Positions 23,101 through 32,100 of a stretch of DNA of 64,000 nt are shown here, piece by piece (the stretch's first letter is position 1; every line of letters begins with the position of its first letter). The notes under the pieces were generated by a model, which saw nothing but the letters and a program-made list of their open reading frames with translations, was not told where the DNA came from and made no database searches. The translations under genes were made by a program, and so were the position numbers. The stretch comes from Undaria pinnatifida (taxonomy: Eukaryota; Sar; Phaeophyceae; Laminariales; Alariaceae): the NCBI GenBank assembly GCA_012845835.1, contig JABAKD010000005.1, positions 10,000,823 to 10,064,822 of the forward strand, written 5' to 3'.

Positions 23101-26100
23101 AGCTGGAAGCTGGAGGCTGGGTGAAGGGGAAGATGGCGCCGTCGCCGCCCCGAGCTATGGCCCCCGCAGGCACGGTAGGATGGGAGTTTATGGCTGCTGT
23201 CGCGGCCTCCGCTTCAGCAACAGCAGCCGCGGCTAAGGTGGCAGGCGCCTCTAATGCCGCGGCATCTGCTTGGCCGGCAAGCCCTGGAAGGGAGGCTGGG
23301 GCTGCTGCGGGCAGCGCTGGTGCTAGTGCTTCTGGGGCGGCCGGGTGGGCTGGCGCTGGAGCCGCGGCGACCTCGGTGGCAGACGGGGGAGCTGGGGGAC
23401 AGTCGGTGGGGGTCACTGCTTCTTTGGACGGTGCTACGCTCTCGGGGTCGGGAGGCGTCGCGGCCCACGGAAGTTTGTCTGGATCAAGCGGACGTGAGGT
23501 GGAGAGGAGTTGGTCTGCGACGACGGCAAGGGACGCGAAGGGCGACAGGGGAGGATCAACGTCTGGGCGGAAGGCTGGATTAGTGGCAAACAAGCCGCGG
23601 GCGCTACGGGCAGAGGCCGTGGCGGGTGCGCGGGAGGGCGGCGAGGTGACTGCAAGTGTGGACGCGGTAGATGAAGGGTCGAGTGCGGAGGCTTCAACCC
23701 CGAAGCATGACACACAGCAGGGGAAGAAACGGAGCTGGATGGACTTCGAAAACGATGAAGGGGTCGAGGCTGCTGCTGCTGCTGCTGCTACTGCTGCGGC
23801 TGCTGCGGCTTCCCCCTCTGCCGCTGCTTCCTCTGCTACTGCTGTTGCCGCTGCACCTGGAGTGGGTGCGGGGTCTGGCAAGAAGCTCGAGCTGTCAGGC
23901 CAGAGGGCAACAGCCAATGGCGACTGCGGCGGGGACAGGCCGCAGGCAGGCCAGGGGCGCCTTAACCCCGACACAATCGGAAAGGTAGACGGCGCATTGG
24001 TGGCTCTTTCTACGCCTAGCTGCAGCAGCAGCAGGAGCAGCAGCAGCGGTGTCTGCAGCGCTCGCGACAGCTGCAGCGGAGGCGATGGAGGCCTCAACAT
24101 GTCGTCTATTGCGGATGTGGCTGCTGCTGCTGACGCCAGTGCCGCTGCTGCGACGGCGCTGACGTTAGCGCGCGCGAACTCGCCCGAGGTGGCGGCGGCG
24201 AGGCTGGCGCTTGAGAAGGCCGAGGCCGTGGTAGGGATCGATCTCCCAGCCCAGGACAAGGGCCCGCCGGACGCCGACGCGGTTTGCCTTCTCTGCCCGG
24301 TGCGGCGGGGGGCTTTTCTGCGTGCCGAGAGAGGCGTCAAGAATTTGCCGCAGGCCTGGATCCACTGCTTATGCGCGTTTTCAAAGGGCTTGGTCATTGA
24401 AGACCGCGTGGTTAAGGTGGGTGTTCTGCTCGGGTTTGGAAGAAAATGGGAGTGGGGGTTATTAATATAGACTACGCTGTATACTCGTCTGGGCTGGTCG
24501 ATGTTACTTGCCGGGTCACTTGTGCCGTGTGGCTAAATTGTTTTTTCTTCAGTTTTTGCATGAGTTTTGCTTCCCTTTTCTGCTTGAGACACTCGCCCCC
24601 CACCCCCCGGGATGTAGTGCCAACCGTGTCCCGAAGGGAGAGCTTTTATACCCGTATATTTGTAGTCGCGGTAATGTAGTTAACTACCTGTGCGATCATG
24701 GTTCGATTTCAATAATTATTTTTTGGATTCAGGAGACGAATATATTTGTATATATTATGTAGGGGGGGAGTAATGTCGTTAGTTAAATACTTCAAAGTAT
24801 GGGATAGTCGTTTGAGTTAATTAATTATTTTGGGCGTTCGGGGACGCGGGGTGTTTTAATTTGGGGTGGAGTTGGCGGTAAGGCGTGGTTGTGTGTGTTG
24901 GAGCGGCTTGTCGGGTGCGTGCTTTTCATAGACGTAGACTTGAACAATTATGGACCCGTTCCGTTCGTACCCAACCCTTCCCCGTCGCTTGCCTGCTCGC
25001 TCCGTGTAGGTCTCGCCCCTCACGCCTTCCCCCCTCCCCCCTCCCCCCCGTCCTGCCGCCGCCACCGCATTGTCGTCTTGGCGTGTTTTTTGTTTTGTTT
25101 TGCGACTTTGCCTTTGCTCTGCTTCGTTTTTTGTTTGCGGCCTCGCCTCTTTTCGTTTTCGCCCCTCTCGCCTTTGCCTTTCGTCTTCGCCTTTTTTTTC
25201 TGCGGCTCTGCGTGTTGTTGCTTCGTCTTTTTTCGCTTTCGCCTTTGGATCCCCCCTCTCGTCCTTGGTCGTCTTCCCCCTTTTTGGGGGGGTCTTCGAT
25301 TTTTTTCGGCTTGATTTTTTCTTTTGTTGCGGCTTCTGTTTCTGTTTGTGTCGTCTTTTTTCTTCGCCTCTGGCTTTTTTCTACCGCTTCGCCCTTTTTC
25401 TGCCGCTGTTGTTTTTCGGCTTGCTGGTTTCTTGGCGTCGCCTTTCGTCATCTCTCTTTTCGTCCTCGCCTCTCGCTTATTGGCGGCTCCGTTTTTTTTT
25501 TTTTGTCCTGGCTTTTGTTTTTGCTTCGTCGTTTTACTGCTGTTACTTTGTGCTTGTGGCTTCGATTTTTGTTCGGCTTTTCGCCATTTTTTGGACTCGT
25601 CTTTCTTCGGCTTTCTATTTTTTTGCGGTTTTGTTTTGTTTCGGGTTGGGCTGCGATTGTTGCGGTTTCCTTTCGGTCGGGTTGCGGTTATCGTGGCTTC
25701 CTTTTTTTTGCTTCCCCGTCCGTTCGCCTCGATTGCCCAGGCCAAGGGTAAGATAAAGGGAACCGGTGCCTTTTGCGCACGCTGCCGCAAGGGCGGTGGG
25801 GGTTTGATAAAGTGCGCAGAGCCGGGGTGCGATGTTGTCTTCCACCCCCTATGCGGAAGGGAGTGGGGGGGCAGCGCGGTACGCGGGCCCCACCTCCACC
25901 CGCGGGCTTGGACTGCGCGGTGCAAGAAGCACGCGGAGGAGTCCCCGCCGCCGCCGCCGCCGCCTTCGACGAAGAACGCTCTGATGCCGATGCCTGTCAG
26001 GGAGGCCTACACGTGAGTCTAAACCGGCTCGGCGTAGTTTAGACTTTGGTCTTACATAGCCTTGGCCTTAAATCAAGGAACTTGATGATCGTTATTTATT

Positions 26101-29100
26101 GTGTGGTTTGTCTTGCATCGATTAATACGTATTCGAACTAATTAAAAGGTACTTATTAGTAGCGTTAAAAAATAATACTATTCACCAGTGTAATTATTAT
26201 TATCTCGTGCCTGATTTTTTTTGTTTTCGTTTTTTTTTGCACCCTTGTTTACCGTATATGTCTGGTCCGGAGAAGACATAGCCTACCCTCGTAGCCCGTT
26301 AGCGCTTTCCGCGGCGGCGGTGGTGGTGGCGACCGTGGTGGCGGTGGTTGATTCGAAAAGTTTGTAGTTTTTTTTTTGGAAATGGCTTACAAGTTTGTAA
26401 AATAAATGCAACGAGGAACCTGGTTCGCTCTTTGTATTTTAAATAATTAAATGCACTCCAGCTGTGAGATGGAGGATTTCGTCGAAACTCATCGTTACAA
26501 TCTGTTTGTGTCACTCCGATCGCGCGTATTGCTGGGTGTGTGTACGTAGTATTTTGAGGGGATGGTTTAGTCGAAGTCTGTAAGGTGAAACATGAACACA
26601 ACCAGGTACCTGCTTCACTAGCTTTACGCTTTATATTTAAAAATAGGAGAAAAAACAGTTCAGCTGTGAGATCGACCAAAGAGGATTCGATCAAAACTCA
26701 GATTTGCAAGCTTATACAGTATATGAAAGGGAGAAGAGTGTACGCTTTTTTCCTTTTTGTCAAATGTTTTTTCAAGATTCCTCTTCGGGATGGGGTTGAC
26801 TTGATTGATATCCGGGGGCTTCACAAGTTGAAAAGGGGGAACACAGGAGTTCCAACGATATGTACCTGGCATGGGTTACTCCGTTTATTGCTGCTGCTGT
26901 ATCCTTCGTTTACCTGGTGTGAGGTTCGACGATGTATGCGTCGTTGTTGTTGCGTTGGAGGTAAAAATAACCAGTTGTTCAGCGAACTTGAAAGTTCAAA
27001 GCACCACCACGGAGCTCGGCTGGGATCCGCACATGCGTCGTAATTCACCGACGGCCCCTTTGCTTGCCCCGCAGCCGAAAGTGCGAAGAAAAACCTCGGC
27101 GGCCCGAGAACAGCACGCCAAAAAAAAACGGTGCATCTTTTGACATGGACATTTTTAGTGTGAATTTATTGCATTTATGTACCAGGGATTAAGTGTCTTC
27201 AAAAAAGAGTTGAGTACATGTTTCTATTAATTGATGCCTGGTACAGTATAATGGTTTTATTTTTTTCTTCTTTTTTTTGTTTTGGTGTGTCAGTGTGGAG
27301 AACCCCCCCTCCCCCCCCCATCCCGATCTATGCCCCCCCCCACCCCCCACCCCCTCCGCCCCGCCGCACGTTCTAACCCGGCTCTTGTGTGGCTGCTCCC
27401 ATCCATCCTTTCACAGGAAGGCGCCCAAGCCCGTAGTGTTGCAGAGGCCGGCGCAGAGGCCCGCTCAGAGGCCCACGCAGCGGCCGGCACAGTTACCGGC
27501 ACCGACGCCGGCGCCGGCGCCTGCGCAGACGCCGGCGCAGACGCCGGGACTGCCGTTGGGCGTGGCGCCGCCCCTGGTCGCGATGGATCCGCTGATATTG
27601 GCGTTCCGTGCTGAGGTTAGGAAGACAAGACGGGACACCAGGGCGGGGCTTTGTCCGCCTGGTCGCTGCCACAAGTGTAGGTAAGACGAATGCTGAGGTC
27701 GTGATGCACGTAGTCCTCACGCGAGAGCAGTAAACCGACTCTCAAGTAGTAAATACAAGCGCAACCGAGTGAGCAATCGTATGGCTAGAGGTTTCAACTG
27801 GGTGAGCAACCCTATGGCTAAACTGATCTACTCCCATCATCGCGCGCGTCGTAGGAGGGAGAGGCCATGCTAGCCACGTCCATGTCGGATCATTTTTGTA
27901 CCAGGTATATTATTTTGGCGGAGGCATGGATTGCTTTAGCTACGTGTACCACTTTTGGTTTGTGTTTTCCCCGTGGGGTATTCTTCCGCACCAGAGTAAC
28001 TGGAGCCTGTCCTGTGACCACGGACTTGATTATGCGAGTTAATGTGAGAACATCAGCAGCAAGTTTTTTTTTTCTTTGTCAGTCACCCCGATTCCGCCCG
28101 GAATAATGCGCAAATATGTGTCTATGTACAAGATTCCCCTTCGGAATGTGGTTGGCTTGAAATCTCGGGGGTGTCGCCGGTTGAAAAGGGTGGACAGTTT
28201 AGGCATTCCTATCTCATGAGCTGTAAAGAAATTGAAAACTATACGCCCACCAAGCAAGTGTCACCAATCAGCTCCAAACGAGTTTGTAGCTTGAAGTCTG
28301 AAGGGCGAGAAATGTAATATACCACTTATACATGGGATACAGGACTTACATTTGGGGGACTAATTGGCTATTTTGGGGATTCAGGGAAGTGCTTAAATTT
28401 GCAGAGGAGGACCGCGATACAGTAGTGTTGCCCGACAGGCGGTATCCCTATATAAGGCGGGCACAATCGCCTCAAGGCGGGCACAATCGCCTTGCACGAC
28501 TGAAGCCCCAAGTACGGCAGTGACCACCTTATTCAAAGCTGGCCCCTTGCCCTATTGAGGGCAATTGACGCCTCCGCATCTGAACACCCTCAGCCTCTAA
28601 CTGGCAAACCCAGCAAATCCAATATGACACCGTGATGCGCTTTCCGATGTATTGGCGAATACCTAAGGTGGTTGGCCCCAATAACGCGGCCTGGGGTCTT
28701 GCACACCACGGCTTTGCTCGGGAACCACAACTGTATGAACCATGTTGGGGCCCAAGGACGTATACCGATATGAGCGACCTAAACGTTGAGAAGTGTGGCT
28801 TTGTCATTTGTCTGTTGTAGTGCCATCGCACCACACTGTACAAGTAGTACCAGCTGATACCCGTGCAGGCAAGAGAAGCCGTGCTAGCCATGCTGCGGTA
28901 GAGCGATTTTCTGCAACTGAAATCGCCATTGTAAGATTGTTCTGTTGACCTGGCAGCGTTGGAGCGTTTCCGTAGTTTATTTAGCATTTCGGGGTAGGGC
29001 TGGGGTTAGCGTTAGGGTTACAAATATTCGGGTTGGTCGGTGACTTACATCAATTTTGTCTCTTCACGCTGCTGGTTTTTTACTTCCCCTTTCTTTACCC

Positions 29101-32100
29101 TCCGTCTCCGTCCCCCTACCGCCTGCTGCAGGAGGTTGCGGAACTGGACGGCGTTGTGTTCCGTTTGCTCAAGACGATTCTGTGCCTACTGTATTGCCTC
29201 CCAGAGGTGCGTTGGTGGTGAAGGAAGTGATGGTGTTGCTGCTTGTTTGTTTGGTGGTGGTGGTGGTGGTGGTGTTTGTTTGTTGCGTTTGTTGTTCCTG
29301 TCGTTGCTGAGACGCAACGACGTGTCTCGTGACGCTTCGTCCGGCGCGACTGACCCATGCTCCTCTGCTTGTCCGCCTCCCCTGCTTCCCACCCCCCGTC
29401 CCCTTTCCTTCCTTCTCCCCCACCCCCCTCCATCCTCCATATGTTTGCATTTTTCAGGCAATCGCCTAGAGCAGTGCTCGCTCTCCTCGAGGCGGAATGG
29501 GTGGCCAAGCTCAAGGGAGCCCCGCGCCCGAGCGAGACCTTCCTCTGCTTCGTGTGCAGGGGCACCTGTACCTGCAACGTTTGCACCAAGACGGATCCCG
29601 CTGGAAAGCGCAAGGCCACAGCGGCCTTGGCGAAGGCAGCGGCCAGGGCATCCAAGATGAAACCGGCGCGCGATCAACCCGCAGCGGCCGCAGTACCTGC
29701 CGCCGCGGTGCAAGGCGGAGGCGCAGCAGCAGGCACGGCACTTGGAGGGGCAGAAGGGCCTTCCCGCGCGACTACGCCAGAAGGTGGGACCGGACCAGGA
29801 GGCGCAGGCGCGCTGGGGGTCACGCCAGCCGCAGGAAGGACGACGGTAGAAGCGGCAGCCGCAGGAGCTGCGATGTTGAGAGACCCAGCGGTAGGAGCAG
29901 CGGAGGCAGCCGCGGAGGCAGCAGCGGCAACAGCGACGGCGGCAGCCGAAGCGGCGGCCGTGGCGACGGCGGCAGCGGCTGCAGCGGCAGCGGCGGCGGA
30001 AGCCTTGGCGCCGACAGCAGCCAACGGAGATAGGTGCAGAGCCGCCATGGCGGCGCCTATCCCATCGAAAGGTGAGGGGAAATCGCCAGGCGCTGGACCG
30101 ATGTCGGTGGAGAGGCAGGATCGAGGGGGAAGAGCGGGGATGGTGCCAACCTTGCCGGCCGACAGCAGGCCGTCGCCGGCGTTGCCCGGTGCGATGGCCG
30201 CTGGGGCAGCGGCGGCGCCTGTGACGGGGAACGACCACGGCTTCGCTGCGGCGAGAAAGCGGCCGGCGGGGGGGTCAGCGGGGGTGGACTCCAGGCGTGG
30301 CCGCAACAAGCGCATCAGGCTCGACGCCAACGTAAAGCCGAGGGGGAAGGGCAAGGGTAGAGCCAAACCCCCGGAGGACGGGAGCGCGAGGACAACGCGT
30401 GCTCTGACGCTTGCCCCGGCGCCACCGCCGCCGCAGCAGCTTCAGCAGCAGCTGCTTCAGCAGCAGCTTCAACAGCAGCAGCTTCAACAGCAGCAGCTTC
30501 AACAGCAGCAGCTTCAACATCAGCAGCATCTTCAGCAGCGGCAGCTTCAACAGCAGCAGGAGAAGCTCCAGCAGGAGAAGCTCCAGCAGAAGCAGCAGTT
30601 TCAGCTCCAGCAGAAGCAGCAGCAGCAGCAGCAAGAGAAGCTCCAGCAGAAGCAGCAGCTTCAGCTCCAGCAGCAGCAGCAGCAGCTCCAACTCCAGCAG
30701 CAGCAACAGCAGCAGCAGGAGCAGCAGCAGGGGGAAACATCACCCGTGGTCCGCTTGTCTGAGGCAGAAGCTCGTCAGTTCTCTTGGACTTTCCCGGAGC
30801 AGCCTGCGGCCGCCGCGCCGGCGCCTCCTGCCGCGCAGATGGCCGTCGCGCCGGTGCCCTCGCCTGTCTTCCACGGAGGTGTCCGATTAGGCGGCGGTGG
30901 TGGTGGCGGGGCGGCGCGGGGGTCGGCGGCGGTGGGGACGGCCACAGAAGCGGAAGGAGCTGGGTCGGGGGCTGGGGCAGGTGCGGGGGGAAGCAACGAA
31001 GGTTTCATGTCGCGTACTCCTTCCCCTCCGCAACAACTGCGGTTGCAGCCGCGGCCGCCGCAGGTTTACCCTGCTGGTGGCGCGGGTGTGCATGTGTCGC
31101 CGGAGACTAGGCCGGAGGGGCGCGGTGGAGCCACCGCTGCCACCGGTGCTGGTGCTGGAGCGCAACAGTTGCAGTTGCAGCCGCGGCCGCCGCAGGTTTA
31201 CCCTGCTGGTGGCGCGGGTGTGCATGTGTCGCCGGAGACTAGGCCGGAGGGGCGCGGTGGAGCCACCGCTGCCACCGGTGCTGGTGCTGGAGCGCAACAG
31301 TTGCAGTTGCAGCCGCGGCCGCCGCAGGTCTACCCTGCTGGTGGCGCGGGTGTGCATGTGTCGCCGGAGACTAGGCCGGAGGGGCGCGGTGGAGTCACCG
31401 CTGCCACCGGTGCTGGTGCTGGAGCGCAGCAGTTGCAGTTGCAGCCGCAGCCGCCGCAGGCCTACCCTGCTGGTGGCGCGGGTTTGCATGTGTCGCCGGA
31501 GGCTAGGCCGGAGGGGCGCGGTGGAGCCACCGCTGCCACCGGTGCTGGCGCAGGCGCTGCTGCTGCTGCTGCCCCCGCAGGAGCTGGCATAGGACAGCCG
31601 CAGCCGCCGGGCGCGATCAACGGCATACCGGCGAATAGCCACATGCGCAATATATCGTGGCAAGAGCAGTTGAATGGAGTAGCGGCGAGCTTGGCTCCGG
31701 CGCCGCCGCCGGTTGGGGGGGCAGCGGCAGCGATGGCCTCGAATGCGGCGGGGTCGACTGCTGCTGCTAGCGCGAGATCTAGGGTGGCCATTAGCGTATC
31801 GGTGGCGCCTCAGCCTGGCTCAGCGGCGGCACCGGGAGCAGCAGCGGCGGCACCTCCGACTGCCGCTCCTGCTAACGGGATGGGCTTTGCCGCTGGCGCG
31901 GGCATGGGTGTGGGGGGAGCGGGGAGGTCTTCGCCCGCGGTGTTCCCGTCACCGCCGGGGGTTGTCCCGCGCCCCCCGGTGAGCGCGAGAGCGAGGCAAG
32001 AGGCCATCGACGCCCTAACGAGAGCGCAGCAGAAGGCGGTCTTCCTCCGCCAGCGGGCGGACGAGGCAAACCTCAAGTTATACCGGCTTCGAGAGGCCTT

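Noticed and set aside
22640..24397. 585-codon minus-strand open frame opposite the linker exon
   Set aside because: Composition shadow of GC-rich Ala/Gly codons; the plus strand has the ePHD cysteines and consistent splice phases.
25020..25925. 301-codon Lys/Arg/Gln-rich minus-strand frame
   Set aside because: It is the complement of a T/C-rich intron tract and crosses the ePHD exon; it has no domain.
27074..27141. Candidate exon after cttgccccgcag
   Set aside because: Its donor phase cannot join the 27417 exon, whereas direct joining of 26012 to 27417 is in phase.
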